64,000 nucleotides of DNA, from positions 62,001-126,000 of the forward strand of contig NZ_PQSP01000002.1 of the NCBI RefSeq assembly GCF_003991585.1, in the 5' to 3' direction. The position numbers and the translations under genes were made by a program. This stretch comes from Saezia sanguinis. GTDB lineage: Bacteria; Pseudomonadota; Gammaproteobacteria; Burkholderiales; Burkholderiaceae_C. Positions 48,772 to 59,700 of this stretch are shown in pieces; the stretch's first letter is position 1, and each line of letters starts with the position of its first letter. A model generated the notes under the pieces. The model was not told the DNA's origin. It did no database searches and was given only the letters and a program-made list of their open reading frames with translations.

Positions 48772-49470
48772 TCAACTGAGTGGCTGCTTTAAAGGCGGCA
48801 ACCTTAAAAGTAATTCATTCTGGATGCAGTGTTGGGCATTCATGATCATATCAACGATCAGTTCAAAGTTTTTCTTTGGTGAGCCATGATGGTTCCATGC
48901 AAATTTTCTCCAGAGTGCTAAAACAGGTACGCCATTGATTTGCCCCTTTTGTCTTTGAAGCAGGTCGGTTGCATATGCACATATTGCTACAGGCTCATGC
49001 AGGCTTTTATCTTTCAGCATGGTTTGCAGTTGCTCAGGGTCGGTTTCTAAGCCCAGCCTTTCGGCTGTATGAGCTAATTGGGCAATCATCATTTTTTCTG
49101 CCTCTAATTTATCGGCTTTGGTGACATGTCTGAGAGAGAGGTAAAAGAAGCCACGAAATACAAAAAGAAGAGCATGTTTTAATGTGCTATATGGCGTTTT
49201 AAAATCTCCAGTCAGAACGAAAGAAATGTGAAAGTAAGAGTGAAGCAAATGGCTGAACGCAGGTATTTCTTCAGGCAAAGGCTTGCAGTGCTCAGGAATG
49301 AGAGCGTAATGTTGTTTCACCCACTTTTCAGTGTCAACAGCTACTTCAGCAAAAGCCCGGACTTTTGATAAGGAGCGGCTTTTGTATATGACGCTGTTAA
49401 TCCACATTAACGTGTTGTAGGACTTTGATTTGATTTCCAGCGTGTGTTTCAATTCATTTGGATTAAACAT
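48772..49470 (-). CDS. Conserved-looking protein of unknown function in the RNA-repair operon
   Basis: A 232-residue soluble protein with no signal peptide and no motif I can name. It looks mostly helical (YNTLMWINSVIYKSRSLSKV, EKMMIAQLAHTAERLGLE) with many Lys/His and a charged middle. It lies between two short structured RNAs and the tRNA-like Y RNA, downstream of rsr, so a role in RNA repair or RNA handling is a guess from position. The DNA is AT-richer than rtcB and rsr. ATG 49470 has AAAGAG upstream. Confidence 0.75.
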   Translation of the reverse strand: MFNPNELKHTLEIKSKSYNTLMWINSVIYKSRSLSKVRAFAEVAVDTEKWVKQHYALIPEHCKPLPEEIPAFSHLLHSYFHISFVLTGDFKTPYSTLKHALLFVFRGFFYLSLRHVTKADKLEAEKMMIAQLAHTAERLGLETDPEQLQTMLKDKSLHEPVAICAYATDLLQRQKGQINGVPVLALWRKFAWNHHGSPKKNFELIVDMIMNAQHCIQNELLLRLPPLKQPLS

Positions 49471-49530
49471 ATCAATACTCTTTATGGTGTGTTTTTGTAT
49501 TCATGGTGAAAACATGAGCTTGAACCGTAA

Positions 49531-49617
49531 GTTGCTATCAGAGTGACAAGTGAGTGAGCAAGACGGAAGCATTTCCTCAAAATGTAGTCCTGTTCTGGCA
49601 TTCACCCTTTTAGCAAC
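49531..49617 (-). ncRNA. Candidate short Y RNA 2
   Basis: On the minus strand GTTGCTA pairs with TAGCAAC (7 bp), then AAA faces TGA, and GGGTGA pairs with TCACTC. An internal loop with ATGCC follows. GAACAGGAC then pairs with GTCTTGCTC (8 of 9, one A-C mismatch), after which comes TACATT. It shares ATGC, a 9-bp helix ending in AC, and TACA with the tRNA-like Y RNA and with the RNA at 49638. It has no T or D arm. Length about 87 bases. Confidence 0.6.
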
Positions 49618-49637
49618 GAAACCAGATCAATCACAAA

Positions 49638-49728
49638 ACAAACCACACTGCTGACAAACAAATTGGTGAGACGTTTGTGCCTGTAACAAAGGAATGTAGT
49701 CACACCAGGCATTCAGCAGCGGATTTGT
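49638..49728 (-). ncRNA. Candidate short Y RNA 1
   Basis: On the minus strand ACAAATCCGCTGCTGA pairs with the 3' end TCAGCAGTGTGGTTTGT with one bulged base, a terminal helix of about 16 bp. Then comes ATGCC, and TGGTGTGAC paired with GTCTCACCA (8 of 9), then TACATT and a small hairpin TTTGT with ACAAA. The order matches the RNA at 49531 and the stem of the tRNA-like Y RNA. About 91 bases; no tRNA-like module. Confidence 0.65.
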
Positions 49729-49755
49729 ATTTTTTCTTTCAATATCTTTTTTAGT

Positions 49756-49787
49756 GCAGCCTGCACAACTTGTGCCGCACAGGCTGC
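49756..49787 (-). other. Intercistronic hairpin just after rsr
   Basis: GCAGCCTG pairs with CAGGCTGC around a 16-base loop, starting about 25 bases after the rsr stop. On the minus strand it is followed by an A-run, not T, so it is more likely a processing or stabilising hairpin than a terminator. Confidence 0.5.
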
Positions 49788-49811
49788 GGTTATCAAAACA
49801 GCATTTCGGTT

Positions 49812-51389
49812 TTAAATCTGGGCCAACGAAATGTTTTCAATCACATCAACCCAGTGGTTGGCTCCAGCGTCATTTTGTGCAAATGTGGCGATGGTATCGA
49901 ACACAGCGTCTGAGAACCCGCCCACATTCATGATGTCGGCCTGTTCTGCCGCCTGCGTGGTCCCGTATGGCTGGATATCAATGCACACCAGTTTTGCTTT
50001 TGGGCAGCGGTTTTTAATCTGCGCCCATTCACGCATGGTCTGCGTTGCACCGTGGCCGCGGTTATCCAGCCACGATTCGTTATCCGATACCAGAATCACC
50101 AGGTCCACTTTGGCATTTTTCGAATTCAACCATGCCAGTGGCGCACTCACATTGGTTCCGCCTCCGGGCATGCTGGCCAGCTTTTCGGCGTTGGTCATAA
50201 CCGAATCCCGCAGATTCAGGTTAATTTTGCGCACAACGTTTTCAAACGGCAACACTCTGGTCTGCGGATTCTTGCGCACCATGGCTGCGGTAACCAGTGC
50301 AGCCACATCAATGCAGCGTACAGACGATGTTGCACCACGTCGATAGCCGGTAGCAGGCGAGAGCATGGAGCCTGAAATATCAGGACATACCACCACCTGG
50401 CCATTGATCGCAGGCACATTGGCCAGAGCGATTTCCATCGCATCCTGCAACGCTTCCCGAACCACATGCGGCACTGTATCACCCGTCATTTTGTAGGCGG
50501 ACATCAACTGGTACGGCATTACATTGGCGTTGGCAATGGCTTTACGGGTCCGCAGTTTTGCGGCAACCAGACCTGCCATGCCTTTTTGCTTAAACACTCC
50601 GTGGCGTGCAAATGTGTTCAGGTTTTGCCGAACCATCTGCCATGACCCCTTGCGGGCAATTTCTGCCCACTGCGTATCTGTCACCTCCAGTGCAGTCAGC
50701 ATCTGAAACGGCACATCAGGCAGTGCGGGCAGCGGTTGCCCGCTTCGAAGGGCCTGTTTAAACTGTTCAAATGTCTGTGTTGCAGGCGGCAGGTCAGCCA
50801 TGTTGTAATCACGACCGATCAACCATGCAAACCATGCGGTACGCCACGCCTGCTCCGGTTTAGGGTGCACCATTTTCACGACATCGGCCAGGGTTGGGTT
50901 GTTACCAACGGCAGCGTTCAGCAACTGTTTTTCAGACGCGTTCAGCAACCATTGCTGCACCAGCTTTTTAGGGCGGGTTCCCAGTGATTTACGTCCAACA
51001 GCGCCGCTGCGCATGATCTGCACAAAGTTACGCAGCATCTTGCCGTTGTTGATCACACGGCCAAATACCTGCGAGAGCAATTGCACATCACGCACGGCCA
51101 ATACTGCGGCTAGCAAGGCGGGCATGTCTTTCATGTAGCCTGCTTCGCGAGCATAAACCGCTGTTTTGGCAATGAATGCGGGTTCCATGTTTTTTGTCAA
51201 AGCCAATACTGTATCCAGTTGCGATTCGGCGTTGGCGTAAAAAGTCTGGTTCAGGCAACCTGTGGCTGCCAGTTGCGCCAGTCGATGCCGCGGGCTCAAT
51301 GCGTAAGCAATGGCATTGGCTTCGTTTTTGGCATTTGCCTGCGGCAAGGCTTTTCCGCGAAAAGTTTGAAATACATTGATGTTGACCAT
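49812..51389 (-). CDS. rsr: Rsr, Ro60-type TROVE-domain RNA-binding protein
   Basis: A 525-residue Ro60 orthologue. A HEAT-like TROVE ring takes about residues 20-320 (AIAYALSPRHRLAQLAATG, AFIAKTAVYAREAGYMKD, FQMLTALEVTDTQWAEIAR). A C-terminal VWA domain has MIDAS DISGSM at 337-342 and a GGGTN loop. Ro60 proteins form a ring that binds Y RNAs and misfolded RNA ends. It heads the sigma-54 operon leading to rtcB. A strong -24/-12 promoter precedes it. Confidence 0.93.
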   Translation of the reverse strand: MVNINVFQTFRGKALPQANAKNEANAIAYALSPRHRLAQLAATGCLNQTFYANAESQLDTVLALTKNMEPAFIAKTAVYAREAGYMKDMPALLAAVLAVRDVQLLSQVFGRVINNGKMLRNFVQIMRSGAVGRKSLGTRPKKLVQQWLLNASEKQLLNAAVGNNPTLADVVKMVHPKPEQAWRTAWFAWLIGRDYNMADLPPATQTFEQFKQALRSGQPLPALPDVPFQMLTALEVTDTQWAEIARKGSWQMVRQNLNTFARHGVFKQKGMAGLVAAKLRTRKAIANANVMPYQLMSAYKMTGDTVPHVVREALQDAMEIALANVPAINGQVVVCPDISGSMLSPATGYRRGATSSVRCIDVAALVTAAMVRKNPQTRVLPFENVVRKINLNLRDSVMTNAEKLASMPGGGTNVSAPLAWLNSKNAKVDLVILVSDNESWLDNRGHGATQTMREWAQIKNRCPKAKLVCIDIQPYGTTQAAEQADIMNVGGFSDAVFDTIATFAQNDAGANHWVDVIENISLAQI

Positions 51390-51429
51390 TTTGATTCACT
51401 CATTCAACTTGTTGTTATGCTTTATGTAT

Positions 51430-51445
51430 TGCAACAGGCATGCCA
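51430..51445 (-). promoter_or_regulatory. Sigma-54 promoter of the rsr-rtcB operon
   Basis: Minus strand TGGCATGCCTGTTGCA matches the consensus TGGCAC-N5-TTGCA at all but one position, with the correct 5-base gap between the -24 and -12 elements. Transcription would start about 12 bases on, near 51418, giving a leader of about 30 bases before rsr. The divergent RtcR is the sigma-54 activator. Confidence 0.9.
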
Positions 51446-51589
51446 GGAATGGATAAATAATGCATAAAAGTTTTTAACGCTTTGTTTTTATGAGTAAAAA
51501 TTATTTTTATCTCAAAATAAGAGTTTGATTGCATGGTTTTAAAATATATAATTATTATTTTTATAACTATATTTTTATAAAATTAGATA

Positions 51590-53203
51590 ATGAATAAAAA
51601 AACAGTTGTCATTGGTTTTTTGGGAACACAGTTGGATTCCGGTATGTCTGCACGGCGCTGGGATAAATGGCGTCCCACTGTTTCGGTGACACAGCAGCCG
51701 GATAAGCCGGTAGACCGGATTGAGTTGTTTTATGCGCCACAGCATGAAACACTGGCAAAGTGGGTTGTTGCCGATATTGCGCAGGTTTCTCCGCATACGC
51801 AGGTTAATCTGGTGCTGATGCCTTTAGCCAACCCCTGGGATTTTGACGCGGTGTATACCGCCGTTTATGACTGGGCTCGGACATATCCGTTTGACCTGGA
51901 AAAAGAACAATATTGGGCACACATTACAACCGGGACACACGTGGCGCAGATCTGCATGTTTTTGATGGTGGAGGCGCACTTTATTCCCGGTGTGTTGCTG
52001 CAGACAGCACCACCCCCTAAAAGTGAGCCGAAAGGGGCTGGGCGTGTAGAACTGATCGATCTGGATTTGTCGCGCTATGACCGGATTGCACAGCGTTTTA
52101 ATGCGGATCGGGAAGATGCGCTGACATTTTTGAAAAGCGGCATTGCAACGCGTAATACACGTTTTAACGCAATGATTGAAGAGATAGAGCGCATTGCGGT
52201 GCGCTCCAAAGCGCCTGTGCTGCTGGTGGGGCCAACCGGGGCGGGCAAGTCTTTTCTCGCGCGTAAAGTGTATGAGCTGAAAAAGGCGCGGCATCAGGTC
52301 TCAGGCGAATTTGTGGAGGTGAACTGTGCCACCTTGCGGGGCGATGGTGCGGCTTCTACATTGTTCGGGCATAAAAAGGGTGCGTTTACCGGCGCTGTGG
52401 TGGATCGCTCCGGTTTGCTGCGGCTGGCGCATAAAGGTGTGCTGTTTCTGGATGAAATTGGTGAGCTGGGCATGGATGAGCAGGCCATGCTACTTAAAGC
52501 GATTGAAGAAAAGCGTTTTTTGCCGGTGGGGGCTGATCACGAGGTGCAAAGCGAGTTTCAACTGATTGCAGGGACCAATCGCGATTTGCGAAAAGAAGTG
52601 GCGGCTGGTCATTTTCGTGAAGACTTGTTTGCGCGCATCAATTTGTGGACATACGTGTTGCCTGGGCTGAGTGAGCGTGTGGAGGATATTGAGCCTAACG
52701 TTGATTACCTGTTGACGCTGGTGGCACAGGATACGGGGCGTAAAGCCAGATTCAATGTCGAGGCTAAAAAATGTTATTTTAATTTTGCCCAGTCGGCTGA
52801 GGCCTGCTGGCTGGGAAACTTCCGCGACCTGACGGCTTCTATCGCACGTATGGCCACACTGGCTGACGGGGGACGGATTACCGTGGAACTGGTAGATGCG
52901 GAAATTCAGCGCCTGCAATGGATGTGGCACAGACCGGATGGCATGGCAGAAAAAACAGGGCGTGTGGATGTGGAATTTTTGCAGGCATTGCTGGGCGAAG
53001 AGGCATGGGCGCAGACGGATCTGTTTGACCGGATGCAGTTGCAGTCGGTTGTAGCCGTATGCCGTCAAAGCAAAACGCTGTCAGAAGCTGGCAGGAAGCT
53101 GTTTAATGCAACCCGTGAACAGCGCGCAGTGGTTAATGATGCGGACCGGTTAAGAAAGTATTTGCAAAAGTTTGGTTTAAGCTGGAAAACTGTTTCTGCC
53201 TAG
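51590..53203 (+). CDS. rtcR: RtcR, sigma-54-dependent transcriptional activator
   Basis: A 537-residue activator. The N-terminal RtcR domain (1-180) includes ITTGTHVAQICMFLMVEAHF and is a CARF-like ligand domain. The AAA+ core has Walker A GPTGAGKS at 214-221, GAFTGA at 264-269, Walker B VLFLDE at 285-290 and GHFREDLFARINLW. A C-terminal helical DNA-binding region ends at 537. RtcR turns on rtcB operons in response to RNA damage. It is divergent from rsr across a 200-bp AT-rich spacer. Confidence 0.94.
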   Translation: MNKKTVVIGFLGTQLDSGMSARRWDKWRPTVSVTQQPDKPVDRIELFYAPQHETLAKWVVADIAQVSPHTQVNLVLMPLANPWDFDAVYTAVYDWARTYPFDLEKEQYWAHITTGTHVAQICMFLMVEAHFIPGVLLQTAPPPKSEPKGAGRVELIDLDLSRYDRIAQRFNADREDALTFLKSGIATRNTRFNAMIEEIERIAVRSKAPVLLVGPTGAGKSFLARKVYELKKARHQVSGEFVEVNCATLRGDGAASTLFGHKKGAFTGAVVDRSGLLRLAHKGVLFLDEIGELGMDEQAMLLKAIEEKRFLPVGADHEVQSEFQLIAGTNRDLRKEVAAGHFREDLFARINLWTYVLPGLSERVEDIEPNVDYLLTLVAQDTGRKARFNVEAKKCYFNFAQSAEACWLGNFRDLTASIARMATLADGGRITVELVDAEIQRLQWMWHRPDGMAEKTGRVDVEFLQALLGEEAWAQTDLFDRMQLQSVVAVCRQSKTLSEAGRKLFNATREQRAVVNDADRLRKYLQKFGLSWKTVSA

Positions 53204-53764
53204 CATGCGATGTGTGTTTGACAGCAGCGGAGGTTGATACAGCAGTTGTCAATTGATTCATGCTCGTCTGGAGGCTGGTGCATATTGTGCACATGGCTGC
53301 AAACAAAGAAAAAGCGCAGAGCAGCGAAACACCTTTGCTGAGTTATGAAAAAGCTGGCATAAGCTGTGGGTGGAAGTAGAGTAGCGTTCGAGTGGACTCA
53401 ATAACGCGAACAGAGAAGCCGGTTATACGGGCATGAGGCATTGCTGTCATAGGCGAATAACTGTATAAAAAAGTAACAATTCTCAGGCAATGCTTTCTTA
53501 AAGTTATATAACTGCTTGATCAAAAAGCGAAAAGTCATGCTTGAATATACCGCGTGGTTTTTCGCCAAAAAAGTGTGTTTCATAGGCATACTTTCAACTG
53601 TTGTCCCCAATTCACACAAGGTTTTTCTTTCTGTATAAAGGGCCTGCGAATCAAAAGCAATATTCGGGCAGGTGTAGCTGGCTGCAACCTGCCAAGGCCC
53701 AGTGCTTTTCTATGAAAGAAGAATAAAAAATTACAGTTGTCTAAGACTGTTACTAAGGGCTCTT
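53204..53764. other. Non-coding stretch with a structured leader upstream of the autotransporter
   Basis: About 560 bases with no credible gene. At 53640-53700 GGGCCT pairs with AGGCCC and inside it GGCAGGT pairs with ACCTGCC, a nested stem-loop of 61 bases that may be a 5' leader element. The promoter should lie before it; an AT-rich part is around 53600-53640. No terminator with a T-tract is evident after rtcR. Confidence 0.5.
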
Positions 53765-56700
53765 ATGAACTGCATCTATCGCGTTGTCTGGAACCATTCC
53801 CTGGGGTGTTTTCAAGTTGTATCCGAACTGGCCAAGGGCAGGTCAAAAAATAAATCTTCACGTACTTCGGCTGATAAACCTTTACGCAGCAGATTGCAGC
53901 GGTTTACGCTCAGCACTTTAGGTGCTGTTTTTATGCTGGGCTCCAGTGGTGCATGGGCTGATAGTTACTGGAATGCCGAAGGCGGTGTGGGTAATCTGGA
54001 AGGGGGCAGTGGAACCTGGTCAACAACCAGCGATGTGTGGACGGATTCGACTGCCTCAACACCAAATACTGCAATGGGCAGTGCAGATAACGCTATTTTT
54101 GCAGGCAATACGGCGGGTACGGTCACTATATCAGGTACGGTGGAGGCGACAGGACTGAGTTTTCTGCTGGATGGTTATACGCTGATCGGTGGTACATTAA
54201 CCCTGGTGAGCGACGGAGTGAGCCCACAGTCTGCTGTGGATGTCGGGGCCGGTAACACCGCCATCATCCAAAGCGTGATCGCAGGCAGCAATGGATTGGA
54301 CAAAACCGGCAGCGGAATTCTGGAACTGACCGGAAGCAACACTTATACCGGTGGCACCACAGTCAGTGCTGGCCGTTTGAAAGGCAATGCAAGCAGTCTG
54401 CGTGGCGCAATTGTCAACAATGCGGAGCTGGAGTTTAACCAGACCGCCAATGGAACGTTTGCCAGCACCAGTTCAGTGACCGGGACAGGCAATATCTATA
54501 AAACCGGTAGCGGAACACTCACTCTTCAAGGCAGTTGGACAACAACAGGTTCTGGCAGTACACAGATCCAGGACGGCACGCTGACCAGTGTCGCTGGGGC
54601 GCTGCAGGGCAATGTGGTGAACAACGCGACGCTGGTGCTGAATTCGTATTCGTCAAGCGGCACCTATACGCTCACGGGAGACATCAGCGGCAACGGTCAG
54701 GTGGTCAAGAACACAACCGGGACGTACATTCTGGTGGGCAACAACAGTTACAGCGGCGGAACCGTGATCAACAATGGCACGTTGCAAGGGGATGTGAACA
54801 GCCTGCAGGGGGCGATCACATTTGCAGACAGCACCAGTAGCAAAGGCCTGACGTTTGCGCAAGGCAGCGACGGTGTTTTTTCCGGCAACATCACCAGCCA
54901 GGGCACGGGCAGCAGCAACACGGTGACCAAGAACGGGGCGGGCGTGCTGACGCTGCTGGGCACCGGCACAGTGACCGACTACAAAGGCAACGTGGTGCTC
55001 AATGCCGGTGGTCTGACCGCGGGCAACGCGAGCGGCCTGTTGCAAGGGGCGAGCTACGCGGTCAACGGTGGGGTGCTGAACCTCAATGGGCATGCCCTGC
55101 TGGCAGCAGGCCTGTCTTCAGGCACCAGCAGCAATGGCGCGGTGGCGCTGAGTTCGGGGGCAAACCTGACGATTGAGCTGGCCAGCGGCACCTCGACGTA
55201 CTATGGCAATGTGACCGGCAACGGTGCGCTGATCAAGACCGGGGTGGGCAATCAGATTCTGAGTGGTTTGTATGGCGGTGTGGCAAGCCACAGTGGCGGT
55301 ACGCAGATTCAGGGCGGCACGCTGACCAGTGTCGCTGGGGCGCTGCAGGGCAATGTGGTGAACAATGCGACGCTGGTGCTGGACTCGTATTCATCAAGCT
55401 ACACCTATACGCTCACGGGAGACATCAGCGGCAACGGTCAGGTGGTCAAGAACACAACCGGGACGTACATTCTGGTGGGCAACAACAGTTACAGCGGCGG
55501 AACCGCGATCAACAATGGCACGCTGCAAGGGGATGCGAACAGCCTGCAGGGGGCCATCACATTTGCAGACAATGCCAACAACAAGGGCCTGACGTTTGCG
55601 CAGGGCAGCGACGGTGTTTTTTCCGGCAACATCATCAGCTTGGGCGCTAATGCAAGTTACAGCACTGTTGCCAAAAATGGGATTGGTACACTGACATTCA
55701 GTGGTGACAATACCAGTTATGAAGGGAAAATCAATCTCAATGCCGGTGCGCTGGTGGGCAGCGCCAGCAGTTTGCACAGTGCTGAAATCAATGTGGCTGC
55801 AGGTACCCGGCTGGAATTCAACCAGGTTGCGGATGGCCTGTATGCTGGCAACCTGAATGGCAATTATGCCAATGCCTCGTTGGATAAAACAGGAGCTGGT
55901 TCGCTGGTACTGAATGGTACAGCCGGAACATTTAACGGGCAAACAACGGTTTACGGTGGGGCATTGCTGGTTGGGGCTGATACGACCGACAGTGCAGCCA
56001 AACTGGCAGGCGCTATTACGGTTAACAGCGGCGCAACGCTGGGCGGGCACGGCAGCGTGGGTACAACCGGGAAAACGGTCACGGTTGAAGCCGGCGGTAT
56101 TTTGGCCCCGGGTAATAACAGCAGCATTGCTGGTGCAGTCATCGGCACGTTGACGGTTGAAGGCAATCTTGTACTTGCTCAGGGCAGCCGTTTGCAGTTT
56201 GATTTTGATGCCCCTGGAGCGTCGGCACTGATTGCAGGCGCGTCAGACAGCGTTTATGTCAAAGGCGATTTGACGCTGGACGGCACGGTGCTGGATATTA
56301 CTGATGTGGCTAATTTCGGCAAAGGTCTGTACCGTCTGTTTGACTACGATGGTACGCTCACTACGACCAATGGTGGTATTTTGTTGGGGACGGTCCCATC
56401 GGGTAATCGGGTGCAGATCCAGTACCTGGCTGGTGATAAACAGATCAATCTGGTCAATGACACCGATGGTGTCGTGTTCTGGAATGCCAATGGCCTGGCC
56501 AGCACTTCCCGTCTGGGCGGCGGAACAGGTACCTGGGTTCAAAATGCCACTAACTGGGCTGATCATAAAGGAAATCCGGGCGTTATGGATCCGTTCCCCG
56601 GCTTTGCTGTTTTCGGTGGCGATGTAGGCACAGTGACCATTGATAATTCGCAGGGGGATATTCAGGCCACCGGTATGCAGTTCGCCGTGGATGGGTACAT

Positions 56701-59700
56701 CATGGATGGACAGGCACTCACACTGGTCAGCGGAGATGACGGTGAAATCCGTGTGGGCGATGGCAGTGCTGCGGCCAGTACCTACGTGGCAACCATTCGC
56801 AACGAAATTGCGGGTTCGCAAACAGTTCAAAAAACAGGGGCCGGCACACTGATCCTGACTGGCAGCAACAGCTATACCGGCGGCATCATTGTGGCAGACG
56901 GCACCTTGCAGGGCAATACATCCAGCCTGCTGGGGGATATTGAAAACAATGCCACGCTGGTGTTTGACCAGGGTATTCTGGGGAATTTCTATGGCGACAT
57001 CAGTGGCACCGGTAGCTTAACCAAGCAGGGCGCAGGCGAGCTGATTTTGCAGGGTGCCAATACGTATGCAGGTGTAACCACGGTTAATGCGGGCACATTG
57101 ACTGCGGGCAGCACAACAGCACTGGCGCAAAATGGTGCTTACGCCATCAACAATACCGGGCAGTTGAACCTGAGCGGGCATAGCCTGACGATGAGCAGTT
57201 TATCTGGTAACGGCGGAACGGTTACTCTGGCCGGGGCTGCTTTAACCGTGAACCAGACTGGCAATACCAGTTATGCCGGCAATATCGAAGGTGCTGGCAG
57301 CTTCACTAAAAATGGCAGTGGATCGCTGACGCTTTCTGGCAGTAACAGCTATACAGGCCCCACCACGCTCAGTGGCGGCACACTGACGGCAGGCAGTGCC
57401 AGTGCGTTTGTCAACAATGGCGCCTATGTGGTGAATGCGGGTACGCTGAATCTGGGTGGGTATGACCTGACCATGAGCAGCCTGTCAGGCACTGGTGGTG
57501 AGGTCAGGCTGGATTCAGCCACGCTGACGGTGAATCAGGCTACCGACACCACTTTTGCCGGCAACCTGCGCAATGCGTCCGGAACGGCTGCAGATACCGT
57601 TTTCATTAAACAAGGTGCAGGAACCCTGACACTGACGGGTAACAATAACAGTTACTACAGCGGTAAAACATGGCTGCAGGACGGCACTTTGAGGGCAGGG
57701 AGCACCAATGCGTTCTCTTCTTCAAGTGCGTATGAAATCACGGGTGGCATTCTGCATACGGGGGGCTATAACGTCAGTATTGGAACGCTTTCCGGTACTG
57801 GCGGCACACTGAATATCAGCGGTGGTTCCTTGAGTATTTACCAGCAGGCAGATGGTGCGTATGCCGGTGCTGTTGCAGGTTCGGGGACTTTGTCCAAACA
57901 GGGAACAGGGCTGCTGGTGCTCAATGGCAGCAATACGCATACCGGTGCGGTGTCTGTCAATGCCGGTACATTGCAGGCCGGTAATGCTGGTGCGCTCTCG
58001 CAGAATGTGGCGTATACCGTGAACGGCGGTACGCTGGATATGAATGACTATGCGTTAACCATGTCTTCGCTGAGCAGCAGCACAGGCGCTACAGGTATCA
58101 TCGATATGGGTAGCGCCCAGTTGACAGTTAACCAGTCAGGCAATACAGATTATTATGGTACCGTTACGGGTACGGGGGCGTTTGTCAAACAGGGCAACGG
58201 TGCCCTGGCACTCAACGGTGTGAATACCTATACAGGCAACACCACGGTTTCGGGCGGGACGTTGATTGTAGGCAGTACAAATATCTATGCATCAGCACAG
58301 TTGAACAGTGCCAATGTCACGGTACAAAACAATGCTACTTTGCGTGGGCATGGCACAGTCAACGGCAACGTGCTGGTCAACAGCGGCGGGCATCTGGCCC
58401 CAGGGGGCAGCAGAACGGATACAGCGTTGTTTACCATCAATGGTGATCTGACGCTGGCTCAGGGCAGCGTACTGGACTTTTCTTTCAAGAATATCGGCGT
58501 CAACGACCAGGTGTACGTGGATGGCGACCTCACGCTCAATGGCACCACACTGAACGTTGCGGATGCAGGCGGTTTCGGGCCTGGGTTGTACCGGCTGTTT
58601 GATTACAGCGGCACATTACAGCAAAGCAATGGCGGCATATTGTTCGGCACGTCACCGGCAGGCTATGACCTCGATCTGCAATATCTGGTCGGGCAGATCA
58701 ATCTGATCAGTACGGCAGACGGTACGCTGAATTTCTGGAACGCACAGGGAACGGCGGGTTCGGCTGTTGTTGGTGGCAGCGGTACCTGGTCAAAAGATGC
58801 ACAAGTCTGGTCTGATAAGGATGGCTACAGCAAAGATGCGATGAACCCTTATCCAGGGTTTGCCATTTTTGACCAGACCGCAGGTACGGTAACCCTCAGC
58901 GATGCGGATGGTCAGGTACAGGCTTCCGGGCTGCAGTTTGCCACCAGCGGCTATGTGTTGCAGGGCACCAGTCTGGAGCTGGTTAGCGGCAGTAATGCAG
59001 AAATCCGCGTGGGCGATGGCTCGGCTGCATCGGCAGGCTATACCGCCACCATCGGCAGCGAGATCAAAGGCACCGAAGGTTTGCAGAAAACAGGTGCAGG
59101 CACGTTGATACTGACCGGCAATAATACATACACGGGCAATACCGTTGTCAATGCAGGTACGCTTCAGGGCAATACCGACAGCATCAGGAACAATGTGGTC
59201 AACCAGGCCAAGCTGGTATTTGATCAGGCTGCGGCAGGCACATTTGCCGGCAATATCAGCGGTGCAGGTGAATTTGCCAAAGAGGGCGCGGGTACACTGC
59301 TGCTTACGGGCAATAACACATATACAGGCAAAACCGTTATTGACAACGGCACGTTGCAGGCTGGCGGCAGCCAGGCACTGGTATCAGGCCGGTATGAGTT
59401 GAACAATACCGGTGCGCTGGATTTGAATGACTACAACCTGACGATGACAAGCCTGTCAGGGGCTGCGGGCACCACAATCGACTTGGGCAGTGCACAGCTT
59501 ACGGTCAATACGTCTGGCCAGAGCATGTATTCCGGCACAATGATCGGTACCGGGAACCTGATCAAGTCTGGGGCCGGCAATCTTCTGCTGGATGGCGTCA
59601 GCAGTTATTCAGGCGGCACAGTGGTTCAGTCCGGCGCGCTGATTGTGGGTTCTACCAGTGCCATGAGCTCGGCCCGTGCTGGCTCTGCCGGCGCAGCCTT

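Noticed and set aside
53398..53619. A 73-codon minus-strand frame in the spacer before the autotransporter
   Set aside because: No Shine-Dalgarno, no motif, and codon content unlike the neighbours; probably chance.
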